DNA of 28,656 bases from Candidatus Scatoplasma merdavium (GTDB lineage: Bacteria > Bacillota_I > Bacilli_A > RFN20 > CAG-288): assembly GCA_017694135.1 (NCBI GenBank), contig JADING010000051.1, positions 1-28,656 on the forward strand, read 5' to 3'. The notes beneath the pieces are model-generated. The model had not been told where the DNA came from. It made no database searches and was given only the letters and a program-made list of their open reading frames with translations. A program made the position numbers and the translations under genes. Positions 20,577-28,656 of the stretch are shown one piece after another; position 1 is the first letter of the stretch, and every line of letters starts with the position of its first letter.

Positions 20577-23500
20577 ATGAAAACTTTCGAAGAGATATTT
20601 GCAGGTAAGAAGATCCGCTATTTAGAAAACAATCGCGCTGATTTTTCTAAAATTTCTGGTCAATTACCGCTCCCTTACCTCTGCGAGATTCAAACTGCTT
20701 CTTTCCAGTGGTTGCTCGACGAGGGTATCGAAGAAGTTTTAAAAGACTTCTTTCCCATTAAGAACTCTGATGAGACTATGGAGCTTGATTACGTTTCTTT
20801 GTCTTTTGGAGAACCGAAGAACGATTATTTTGAATGCAAATCATCTTCTTTGACATACTCAGCTCCTTTGCATGTCGTTTTGCGTTTAAAACGCGCTGAT
20901 GGCACCATGCAAGAAGGCAAGATTTTTATGGGTGATTTCCCGATGATGACTCAATCTGGCACCTTTATTATCAACGGCGTTGAAAAGGTCGTTGAATCTC
21001 AGATTGTTAGATCGTCTGGCGCTTATATGCACAAAGATGAAATCGCCGCTTCCGCTTCGTATATTTACGGGGCAGATATAATTCCACAAAGAGGAACTTG
21101 GTTGGAGTTCTTATCTGATCCTAAAGGTGTTTTATATGTTCGTATCGATAAGCAGAAGAAGGTTTCTGCTTCCGTTTTACTCCGCGCTTTAGGCTTGGTT
21201 GATGACGCTGATATCTTAGCCTTATTCGGCGATAACAGCATGCTCGTTCACACTCTTGAAAAGAACCCCGCTCCTAATGATGGAAGAGATATTTCTATCG
21301 ATGCTTTAAAGATTATTTACTCTAAGCTCCGTCCGGGTGAACCGGTTGAAGACTCCGATGTCGCCAGACAAATTCGCACGAGATTCTTCAATCACCGCAA
21401 CTATGATTTAGGCCCGGCTGGACGTTTTAAGATCAATAAAAAACTCGGTATTTACAATCGTTTAATCGGCGCTACTTTAGCTGAAGATTTAATTTCCGCT
21501 AACGGTGAAGTCGTATATGAAGCTGGCACCACTTTAAGCCGCGATATGGTCCTGAAGCTAGCTGAAGAGCACTTCTTTGAAGCTGGTGCGCACGTTTACA
21601 ATTTCCCGCTGAACTTCGATTTAGACGATCACAATATTGTTAACATTGTCAAAGTTTACGCCGATGAAGATCAGACTAAGATTGTTAATGTTGTTGGTAA
21701 CAACATGAACAATCAAGAAGAGTTTGTCACTGCTTCTGATATCATCGCTTGCTTCTCTTATTTCACTAATATCATCGATGGCGTCGGTACGATTGACGAT
21801 ATCGATCATTTGGGGAACAGACGTATTCGTTCTGTTGGGGAACTCATTCAAAATCAGTTCCGCACCGGTTTATCGAGAATGGAAAGAATCATTTCCGATA
21901 AGATGTCTGTTTCTAAAGATAAAGAGAACGTCACACCTGAACAGCTTATTAATATCAAGCCTTTAACTTCTGCTATCAGAGAGTTCTTTAATGTGTCTCA
22001 GCTTTCTCAGTTCATGGATCAGACTAACCCTCTTTCTGAACTCGCTAACAAACGCCGTATTTCAGCTTTAGGTCCTGGTGGTTTAACTAGAGATCGCGCT
22101 TCTTTTGAAGTTAGAGATGTCCACTATTCTCACTACGGACGTATCTGTCCAATCGAAACTCCTGAAGGTCAAAATATCGGTTTAATTTCTAACTTGGCTT
22201 GCTACGCGAAGATCAACAAATACGGTTTTATTGAAACTCCGTATCGCCGCGTTAAAGACAAGGTTGTTTCTGATGTCACTGACTACTTGTCTGCTGATGA
22301 AGAAAGATCGCACATTATCGCTCAAGCTAACGTCAACTTAGACGAGAATCACACCATTACTGACGAGAGAGTTTTAGCTAGATACAATGGAGATACAATT
22401 ATGGCTCGCGCTGAAGATGTCGATTACATCGATGTTTCACCTAAGCAGATTGTTTCTATTTCTTCCGCTTGTATTCCTTTCTTGGAAAACGATGACTCCA
22501 CTCGTGCTCAGATGGGTGGTAACATGCAGCGTCAAGCTTTGCCTTTGCTCCGTCCGCACGCTCCGTATGTTGGAACCGGTTTGGAACACAAGATTGCTAA
22601 AGACTCTGGCTTTGCTGTAATTGCTCAAAACGATTTAGTTGTCAGCTACGTTGACGGAACTAGAATCGATACATTAGAAGGGGAAAACAAGGTCCCTCAT
22701 ACATATAAGCTACGCAAGTTCATGCGTTCTAACCAAGGAACTTGCATTAATCAAAAACCGATTGTCAAAGTAGGTCAATTCGTTAAGAAAGGTGAAATCT
22801 TAGCGGATGGTCCGGCTATGGATAACGGCGATTTAGCCTTGGGTCAAAACGTCGTCATCGCCTTTACCACTTGGCACGGTTACAACTATGAAGACGCTGT
22901 TATTATCTCTCAGCGCTTAGTTAAAGAAGATACTTATACCACTTTACACATCGTTGAATATTCTATCGATCGTCGTAAGACTAAAAACGGTAAAGAGCAG
23001 TTTACCGCCGATGTTCCTAACATTTCTCCGAAGATGAAGGCTCACCTCGATGCCGATGGTATCATCGTTCCTGGTAGCGAAGTCAAAGAAGGTGAAATCT
23101 TAGTTGGTAAAACTTCTCCTAAGGGCGACACTGAAGCTTCGCCGGAAGAGAAACTCTTACAGTCAATCTTCTTAGCTAAGTCTAAAGATCAGAAAGATAC
23201 TTCTTTCCGCGTGCCTCACGGCGGTGGCGGTATTGTTTTAGATGTCAAGCGCTTCTCGAGAGAAAACGGCGATGAACTTCAACCTAACGTCTTAGAAACT
23301 GTAAAGGTCTTAGTTGTTCAAAAACGTAAAATTTCCGAAGGTGACAAGATGTCTGGACGTCACGGTAACAAAGGTGTTATCTCACGTATCGTCCGTGAAG
23401 AGGATATGCCTTATTTAGAGGATGGTACTCCGGTTGATATCTTGCTTAACCCTCTCGGTGTTCCTTCCCGTATGAATATCGGTCAGATTTTAGAAGTCCA

Positions 23501-24236
23501 CTTAGGTATGGCTTGTAAGAAGCTCGGTGGATTGAAGGTCGCTACTCCGGTATTCGATGGTATATCTAACGAAGAAATCATGACCATGATGAAAGCTGCC
23601 GGTATGGATGAAGATGGCAAATCTGTCTTGTATTCTGGTGAAACCGGTGAGAGGTTTGATGCGAGAGTCAATGTCGGTGTCATGTATATGATTAAGCTCG
23701 TTCACATGGTTGACGATAAGCTCCACGCTCGTTCAGTTGGTCCTTACTCGTTGGTCACTCAACAACCTTTGGGCGGTAAAGCTCAAAACGGTGGTCAGCG
23801 TTTCGGTGAAATGGAAGTTTGGGCTTTGGAAGCTTACGGTGCTGCTCATGTCTTGCAAGAAATGCTCACTATTAAATCCGATGATATGATTGGGCGTAAC
23901 AAGTGCTATGAAGCTATCTTAAAAGGCCATCCGATCGAAAAGCCTAATATGCCGGAATCCTTCCGTGTTTTGATTAAAGAGCTTCAGTCTCTTGCTATCG
24001 ATGTTCGCTTGTATGAAAAAGATGATAGCGGCGAAGAAAAAGAAGTCGATATCTCTTCTATCACCAGCGATACGATGAACACTGTTCGCAACATCAAACA
24101 CAATATTCAAACTATGGGTGAAAACGCCTCACACGAAGAAACTTCCGCGCAGGAAGAAGAAATTGATGATGACGATATTCACAGATCGTTGCTTCACATC
24201 GTCGAAACAATGGGCGATGATAACGGCAACGAATAA
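20577..24236 (+). CDS. rpoB: DNA-directed RNA polymerase subunit beta
   Basis: The beta subunit forms one pincer and part of the active centre of RNA polymerase. It is 1219 residues, normal for Firmicutes. Recognisable blocks include the rifampicin pocket (SQLSQFMDQTNPLSE, then KRRISALGPGGLTRDRA), YGRICPIETPEGQNIGLI, NALPL-like RQALPLL, the GYNYEDAVIIS region, KMSGRHGNKGVIS and the C-terminal GGKAQNGGQRFGEMEVWALE clamp contact. Position 491 (codon 22047-22049) is Asn where rifampicin-sensitive bacteria have His (E. coli H526); Asp481 and Ser496 (E. coli 516 and 531) are unchanged. The tail is very acidic. ATG 20577 follows AAAAAGGAG by about 10 nt. rpoC follows after 17 bp. Confidence 0.99.
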   Translation: MKTFEEIFAGKKIRYLENNRADFSKISGQLPLPYLCEIQTASFQWLLDEGIEEVLKDFFPIKNSDETMELDYVSLSFGEPKNDYFECKSSSLTYSAPLHVVLRLKRADGTMQEGKIFMGDFPMMTQSGTFIINGVEKVVESQIVRSSGAYMHKDEIAASASYIYGADIIPQRGTWLEFLSDPKGVLYVRIDKQKKVSASVLLRALGLVDDADILALFGDNSMLVHTLEKNPAPNDGRDISIDALKIIYSKLRPGEPVEDSDVARQIRTRFFNHRNYDLGPAGRFKINKKLGIYNRLIGATLAEDLISANGEVVYEAGTTLSRDMVLKLAEEHFFEAGAHVYNFPLNFDLDDHNIVNIVKVYADEDQTKIVNVVGNNMNNQEEFVTASDIIACFSYFTNIIDGVGTIDDIDHLGNRRIRSVGELIQNQFRTGLSRMERIISDKMSVSKDKENVTPEQLINIKPLTSAIREFFNVSQLSQFMDQTNPLSELANKRRISALGPGGLTRDRASFEVRDVHYSHYGRICPIETPEGQNIGLISNLACYAKINKYGFIETPYRRVKDKVVSDVTDYLSADEERSHIIAQANVNLDENHTITDERVLARYNGDTIMARAEDVDYIDVSPKQIVSISSACIPFLENDDSTRAQMGGNMQRQALPLLRPHAPYVGTGLEHKIAKDSGFAVIAQNDLVVSYVDGTRIDTLEGENKVPHTYKLRKFMRSNQGTCINQKPIVKVGQFVKKGEILADGPAMDNGDLALGQNVVIAFTTWHGYNYEDAVIISQRLVKEDTYTTLHIVEYSIDRRKTKNGKEQFTADVPNISPKMKAHLDADGIIVPGSEVKEGEILVGKTSPKGDTEASPEEKLLQSIFLAKSKDQKDTSFRVPHGGGGIVLDVKRFSRENGDELQPNVLETVKVLVVQKRKISEGDKMSGRHGNKGVISRIVREEDMPYLEDGTPVDILLNPLGVPSRMNIGQILEVHLGMACKKLGGLKVATPVFDGISNEEIMTMMKAAGMDEDGKSVLYSGETGERFDARVNVGVMYMIKLVHMVDDKLHARSVGPYSLVTQQPLGGKAQNGGQRFGEMEVWALEAYGAAHVLQEMLTIKSDDMIGRNKCYEAILKGHPIEKPNMPESFRVLIKELQSLAIDVRLYEKDDSGEEKEVDISSITSDTMNTVRNIKHNIQTMGENASHEETSAQEEEIDDDDIHRSLLHIVETMGDDNGNE

Positions 24237-24253
24237 TTAAGGAGGTCAGCAAC

Positions 24254-27200
24254 GTGTTCGATTTAAATAAACTCACTTCAATTCAAGTTAAACTTGCCTC
24301 CCCGGAAACTATTAACTCCTGGTCTCACGGTGAAGTTAAGAATCCGGAAACTATCAACTATCGCACTCAACGTCCGGAACCCGATGGTCTTTTCTGCGAA
24401 AAGATCTTTGGTCCTACTAAGGACTACCAGTGCTATTGCGGTAAATACCGCAAACCTCGCAATTCTGGTATTGTCTGCGAAAAGTGCGGTGTTGAAGTTA
24501 CAACTAAAGCTGTTCGTCGTGAAAGAATGGGGCATATTAAGCTCTATTCGCCTTGTACGCACATTTGGTACTTAAAAGGCACTCCTTCGCGCATCTCGGT
24601 TTTGCTTAATATTCCTCCTAAACAAGTTGAGGAAGTTATTTACTACGCTTCTCACATCGTTTTAAATCCTGGTACTTCGAAGATTCTCTTCAAAGGGGAA
24701 GTTTTAAATGAACGCGATGCCAGAGAGCAGTTTATCAAAGTTATCGAAGATTTATTGAACTCTAATATCGCGACTGATATCATTCGCGGTCAAGAGTTAT
24801 TAGGCCGCTTGAAATCACCGGATATCCCTGTTGATTTCACGACTACTTCTAAATACATCAACACTTATACCGGCGCTGAATTTGATTGGGGTGCCGCTGC
24901 TATTCAGAAGCTTTTGAAAGAAGTTGACTTAGACAGCGAATTTGAAAAGATTCAAGCGGAATTGAAAACCACTAATTCTCCGAAGAATCAAAAGAGAGTC
25001 AAACTCTTGAAGCGCTTGGAATTAGTCGATGCTTTCCGCCGCTCTAAAAACGATCCTTCTTGGATGGTTTTAACTATCCTTCCGGTTATGCCGCCTGACC
25101 TTCGTCCGATGCTTCCGCTCGATGGAGGACGTTACGCTGCTTCAGATTTAAACGATCTTTATCGCCGCGTTATTATGCGTAATAATCGTTTGAAGAAATT
25201 CATCGATATTCGCGCTCCGCAGATCATTACCATTAACGAAAAGCGTATGCTTCAAGAAGCTGTTGACGCTTTGATTGATAACGGACGCCGTTCTAAGCCG
25301 GTTACCGGTGGTGGAAATCGCCCGCTTAAGTCTCTTTCCAGCCAGCTTAAAGGTAAACAAGGTCGTTTCAGACAGAACCTTTTAGGTAAGCGTGTCGATT
25401 ACTCTGGCCGTTCGGTTATCGCTGTTGGTCCTACTTTGAACATGGATGAATGCGGTATTCCTCGTGAAATGGCTATCAATTTATTCCGTCCGTTTATCGC
25501 TGGTAAGCTCATGGCTGACAAAGTTGCTTCAACCCGCAAACAGGCTGATACAATGATTGACCAGCTAGATGAAAAGGTCTTTGATGCTATTGAAGAAATT
25601 ATTTCTGAGCATCCGGTTTTGCTTAACCGCGCTCCGACTTTGCACCGTTTAGGTATTCAAGCTTTCCGCCCGAAACTTGTCGAAGGACGCGCCATTCGTC
25701 TTCACCCGTTAGTCTGTACCGGATTTAACGCTGACTTTGATGGTGACCAGATGGCTGTTCACGTTCCTTTGTCAAAGAAGGCTCAGCAGGAAGCTATCGA
25801 GTTGATGATCGCTAATCACAACATCTTGGGTCCGAAAGATGGTAAACCTATCTGTATTCCTTCCCAGGATATGTTGCTTGGTAACTACTATTTGACAATG
25901 GAAGAAGACAAAGCCGGTCTCTCTCAACGCGCCAAATATTACCGTCAGCACAACGATGAAGAAGAAGCGAAACATTACGACAATTACATAATTTCGGAAG
26001 GTAAGGTCTTTAAAGACTACAACGAAGTTATGTTGGCTTACTTCAACCACGATGTTTCCTTGCATTCTCGCATCGCTATCCGCGCTTCATCTTTAAAGAA
26101 GAACTACTTCAATAAAGCGATGAAGTCTTCTTACTTGTTAACTACTCCTGGTAAGCTCATCTTTAACTCTATTTACCCTGAAGATTTCCCGTATATCAAC
26201 GGGGCAGAAGATTGCAAGTTTACTCACAACGGTCAACCTTCTTTAATTGAAACTGATGAGAACTATCTTCCGGCTGGGTTTGTTCCTTACGGAACTAATT
26301 TAGTAGAAGCTATTGAAGCCACTCCGCTTCACAAGCCTATCTCTAAAGATGAAATTACCGATATTATTACCGAACTCTTCTACCGTTACCACGCGGAGAT
26401 GACTTCTCATATCTTAGACGCAATTAAGAACCTCGGATTTGAATATTCAACTATCTCTGGTATCACTGTTGCTCTCTCGGATATTTCCGCTAAAACTTCC
26501 GATGGTTCGACCTCGCCTTTAGCTGATAAACAGCAACTGTTTGATCAAGCTAACGAAAAGATCAACAAGTGGCGTGAACAAGCTGATGAAGGTGAACTTT
26601 CTGAAGAAGAAAGATACAACCGCGTTGTTCAAGAATGGCAGAGAGTTTCTTCCGAAGTCTCGAACCGCGTTAAAACCCTTATTTCTCACGAAACCAATAA
26701 CCCGGTCTTCATTATGTCCGCTTCTGGTGCTCGTGGTAAGTTAACTAACTTCGTTCAGTTGATTGGTATGAAGGGCTTAATGGCTAAACCAGATGGTTCG
26801 GCTATTGAAATTCCTATTCTTTCGAACTTTAGAGATGGTTTGACTGTTTCCGAGTTCTTTACTGCTACTCACGGTGCGCGTAAGACCGGTACAGATACAG
26901 CCTTAAAGACCGCTGACTCTGGTTATTTAACTAGACGTTTAATCGACGTTTCTCACGATGTTATTGTCAGGGAAGAAGACTGCGGCTGTGACCACGGTAT
27001 TATTGTTTCTGACATTATGTCGAGAGAAGCTCATCCGGATGATGATATCAAGGGTCAACATCCTGAGGTTATCGTTTCTTTAGAAGAAAGATTAATCGGG
27101 CGTTTCACCGTTCACGATGTTATCAATCCTTCTACCAACGAAGTCATTGTTCCTGCTAATACAATGATTTCAGAGAATCAAGCTTCAGAAATTGTCAAAG

Positions 27201-28255
27201 CTGGCATCAAACAGGTTGAGATTCGCTCTTTGTTTACTTGCGAAACCAAAGATGGTGTTTGTGTCCACTGCTACGGACGCAACTTAGCTACTGGCCGTTT
27301 GGCTCAAATTGGCGATGCTGTTGGTATTATGGCAGCTCAATCTATTGGTGAACCTGGTACTCAGCTCACTTTGAAGAACTTCCACTCTGGTGGTGTTGCT
27401 GGTTCTGACGATATCACTCAAGGTCTCCCGCGTGTTCAGGAAGTCTTAGAAGCTCGTAACCCTAAAGGTGAGGCTTTAATTAGCGATATTCCTGGTTACG
27501 TCAGCGCTATTGAGACTCACGATAAAGATAAGAAGATTTACGATATTACTATCGTTAACGATAAAGTTAATCTTAACAAAGGTGGAATCGAAGTCTACGA
27601 AGAAAAGACTTACACCACTAACGCTCACGCGAATGTCATCGTTGAGGTTAACCAACGCGTTAAAGCTGGCCAAAAGCTCACTTCTGGTGCTATTGATCCT
27701 AAGAAGTTATTGGCTGCTACTTCGGTTAGCGAAGTTGAAGCCTACTTGTTAGAAGAAGTCGAAAAGGTTTATCGCAACCAAGGTATTGGCATCTCTGATA
27801 AGCACATTGAAGTTATCGCTAAGCAGATGCTTAGAAAGATGCTCGTTATTGAATCTGGTGACACTGATTTGTTGCCTGGTTCGAGAGTCGATATCGTCGA
27901 TTTCACTTCTGCTAACAATAAAGTCTTATTAGAAGGTAAGCGTCCGGCGGTTGGAAGTCCGATTGTCTTAGGTATTACTAAGGCTGCCTTGGATACCAAT
28001 TCCTTCTTGTCTTCCGCTTCATTCCAAGAAACCACTCGTGTTTTAACAGATGCGGCAGTTAAGGGTAGAGTCGATCATCTCCACGGCTTGAAAGAGAACG
28101 TTATGATCGGTAAGCTTATCCCGGCTGGTACTGGTTTCTACGGTGATACTACTGAAGAAACTTTAGATAGCAACCCTTATATTAAGAATTCCCGTGAATC
28201 TGAGCTCGAGGAAGAGGAAGAGACTTCTTCTCTTGAATCCGATTACGATTTCTAA
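24254..28255 (+). CDS. rpoC: DNA-directed RNA polymerase subunit beta'
   Basis: The beta' subunit carries the catalytic Mg2+ site. It has 1333 residues, without the large Gram-negative insertion in the trigger loop. Zinc site 1 uses Cys60, Cys62, Cys75 and Cys78; the catalytic loop NADFDGDQM (492-500) has Asp494, Asp496 and Asp498; zinc site 2 includes the CGC at the end of the DVIVREEDCGCDHG block and CETKDGVCVHC. The trigger loop reads QLTLKNFH (1037-1044), where most bacteria have QLTMRTFH, and the bridge-helix hinge reads GARKTGTDTA (Lys877) where most have GARKGLADTA. The C-terminus is acidic. It starts with GTG at 24254, 8 nt after GGAGG. A strong terminator follows. Confidence 0.99.
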   Translation: MFDLNKLTSIQVKLASPETINSWSHGEVKNPETINYRTQRPEPDGLFCEKIFGPTKDYQCYCGKYRKPRNSGIVCEKCGVEVTTKAVRRERMGHIKLYSPCTHIWYLKGTPSRISVLLNIPPKQVEEVIYYASHIVLNPGTSKILFKGEVLNERDAREQFIKVIEDLLNSNIATDIIRGQELLGRLKSPDIPVDFTTTSKYINTYTGAEFDWGAAAIQKLLKEVDLDSEFEKIQAELKTTNSPKNQKRVKLLKRLELVDAFRRSKNDPSWMVLTILPVMPPDLRPMLPLDGGRYAASDLNDLYRRVIMRNNRLKKFIDIRAPQIITINEKRMLQEAVDALIDNGRRSKPVTGGGNRPLKSLSSQLKGKQGRFRQNLLGKRVDYSGRSVIAVGPTLNMDECGIPREMAINLFRPFIAGKLMADKVASTRKQADTMIDQLDEKVFDAIEEIISEHPVLLNRAPTLHRLGIQAFRPKLVEGRAIRLHPLVCTGFNADFDGDQMAVHVPLSKKAQQEAIELMIANHNILGPKDGKPICIPSQDMLLGNYYLTMEEDKAGLSQRAKYYRQHNDEEEAKHYDNYIISEGKVFKDYNEVMLAYFNHDVSLHSRIAIRASSLKKNYFNKAMKSSYLLTTPGKLIFNSIYPEDFPYINGAEDCKFTHNGQPSLIETDENYLPAGFVPYGTNLVEAIEATPLHKPISKDEITDIITELFYRYHAEMTSHILDAIKNLGFEYSTISGITVALSDISAKTSDGSTSPLADKQQLFDQANEKINKWREQADEGELSEEERYNRVVQEWQRVSSEVSNRVKTLISHETNNPVFIMSASGARGKLTNFVQLIGMKGLMAKPDGSAIEIPILSNFRDGLTVSEFFTATHGARKTGTDTALKTADSGYLTRRLIDVSHDVIVREEDCGCDHGIIVSDIMSREAHPDDDIKGQHPEVIVSLEERLIGRFTVHDVINPSTNEVIVPANTMISENQASEIVKAGIKQVEIRSLFTCETKDGVCVHCYGRNLATGRLAQIGDAVGIMAAQSIGEPGTQLTLKNFHSGGVAGSDDITQGLPRVQEVLEARNPKGEALISDIPGYVSAIETHDKDKKIYDITIVNDKVNLNKGGIEVYEEKTYTTNAHANVIVEVNQRVKAGQKLTSGAIDPKKLLAATSVSEVEAYLLEEVEKVYRNQGIGISDKHIEVIAKQMLRKMLVIESGDTDLLPGSRVDIVDFTSANNKVLLEGKRPAVGSPIVLGITKAALDTNSFLSSASFQETTRVLTDAAVKGRVDHLHGLKENVMIGKLIPAGTGFYGDTTEETLDSNPYIKNSRESELEEEEETSSLESDYDF

Positions 28256-28264
28256 ATTAAACTT

Positions 28265-28298
28265 AAAAGGATGGATTAGTAATTAGTCCATCCTTTTT
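28265..28298 (+). terminator. Rho-independent terminator after rpoC
   Basis: AAAAGGATGGA (28265-28275) pairs perfectly with TCCATCCTTTT (28287-28297); the loop is 11 nt and the 3' arm runs into five T. It lies 9 bp after the rpoC stop. Confidence 0.9.
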
Positions 28299-28380
28299 CT
28301 TATGGTTAGATTAGATACTTTTGTTCTTCTTTACAGGCATTAGAGAAAATATTTTAAAGTAAGTCCGAACTAGAGGTTAA

Positions 28381-28423
28381 TCAACTGCTTATAATTAAAT
28401 ACTTATACTTTAATATCAATATC
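28381..28423 (+). repeat. 43-bp diverged intergenic repeat, copy 2
   Basis: This copy is in the same orientation as 897-939, with 38 of 43 bases identical. It lies between convergent rpoC and the small membrane gene. It leads into a small hairpin, ATCAA (28415-28419) with TTGAT (28430-28434), in register with the hairpin of copy 1. The second base pair is T-A here and C-G there. Confidence 0.7.
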
Positions 28424-28434
28424 TAAAATTTGAT

Positions 28435-28656
28435 TTATTTGTCTTTGTTTAAGGCTAAAATTATGGCTGAAGCGTATTTTTCTTTTCTTTTTTGTAGAAA
28501 AGATTTGTATATAGGGTAGTTAGTTGACACCATGATGATGCCGAGAATGCCGATGATGATTCCTAAGACCATCATTGTTGTTCCGCTTCCGATAACTTCC
28601 ATCGCTAAACACATACCGATGCCTAAGATTAAAGCTCCGATAATCCCGTAAATGTA
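28435..28656 (-). CDS. Small membrane protein, C-terminal part, 5' end outside the window
   Basis: The minus strand is open from the right edge to TAA at 28437-28435, giving the last 73 residues of a protein. Two hydrophobic segments are seen, YGIIGALILGIGMCLAM and MMVLGIIIGILGIIMV, then NYPIYKSFLQKRKEKYASAI, a basic cytoplasmic tail. The NYPIYK plus RKxKYA end resembles a small conserved membrane protein common in Firmicutes, whose function is not known to me. It converges on rpoC. No terminator of its own is clear. Confidence 0.75.
   Translation of the reverse strand, partial: YIYGIIGALILGIGMCLAMEVIGSGTTMMVLGIIIGILGIIMVSTNYPIYKSFLQKRKEKYASAIILALNKDK

Noticed and set aside
28524..28529. TTGACA as a promoter element
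   Set aside because: It lies inside the coding region of the minus-strand membrane protein and has no good -10 box or gene downstream on the plus strand.
1..28656. TGA read as Trp (Mycoplasma code)
   Set aside because: All Trp codons I checked are TGG, and TGA ends the ATPase and the first RDD gene at sensible places, one with an ATGA overlap.

Overview
The window comes from a low-GC, low-complexity-genome member of the Bacilli related to Mollicutes (an uncultured RF39, Erysipelotrichales or Acholeplasma-like gut lineage is my inference). The codon use is AT-rich, TGG is the only Trp codon and TGA is used as a stop (for example at 822-824 and 2354-2356), so the code is the standard bacterial one and not the Mycoplasma code. 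RpoB has Asn at the rifampicin position 526 and L11 has a reworked N-terminal loop; both recall Mollicutes.

Layout. (1) 1-1213: the 3' part of a DUF4143-type ATPase gene, an intergenic repeat with a hairpin, and a minus-strand tRNA-Ser(GCU) with its own promoter and terminator. (2) 1214-3432: two overlapping RDD-family membrane proteins, the first apparently translated from a leaderless mRNA. (3) 3578-17710: one long plus-strand operon with a good promoter and terminator. It encodes a large membrane-anchored surface protein, an ABC ATPase with an insertion of about 270 residues, two permeases, two paralogous solute-binding lipoproteins, a lipoprotein with a complete staphylococcal-nuclease catalytic set, a zinc-ribbon membrane protein, and a large lipoprotein with repeated OB-like and Ig-like domains whose C-terminus is frameshifted by a perfect 14-bp tandem duplication. 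(4) 17711-18256: an AT-rich spacer with short direct repeats and the ribosomal operon promoter. (5) 18257-28298: rplK-rplA-rplJ-rplL-rpoB-rpoC, with an L1-binding leader before rplK, an L10 leader before rplJ, a hairpin between rplL and rpoB and a terminator after rpoC. (6) The end of a small minus-strand membrane protein gene at the right edge.

How the genes work together. The main candidate system is region 3. A cell-surface nuclease co-transcribed with an importer whose ATPase has a very long insertion matches the arrangement known in mycoplasmas (MG186-MG189 / MPN133-MPN136), where the cluster is thought to degrade extracellular nucleic acid and import the products. Here the module is expanded with two binding proteins, a multi-OB-fold lipoprotein that could hold nucleic acid at the surface, a zinc-ribbon membrane protein and an unrecognised three-TM surface protein. 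I propose it as a nucleic-acid scavenging machine; sugar import remains the alternative because the transporter subunits belong to the carbohydrate (CUT1) family. Region 5 is the standard L11-L1-L10-L12-RNA polymerase cluster, but its RNA polymerase has unusual residues in the trigger loop and bridge helix.
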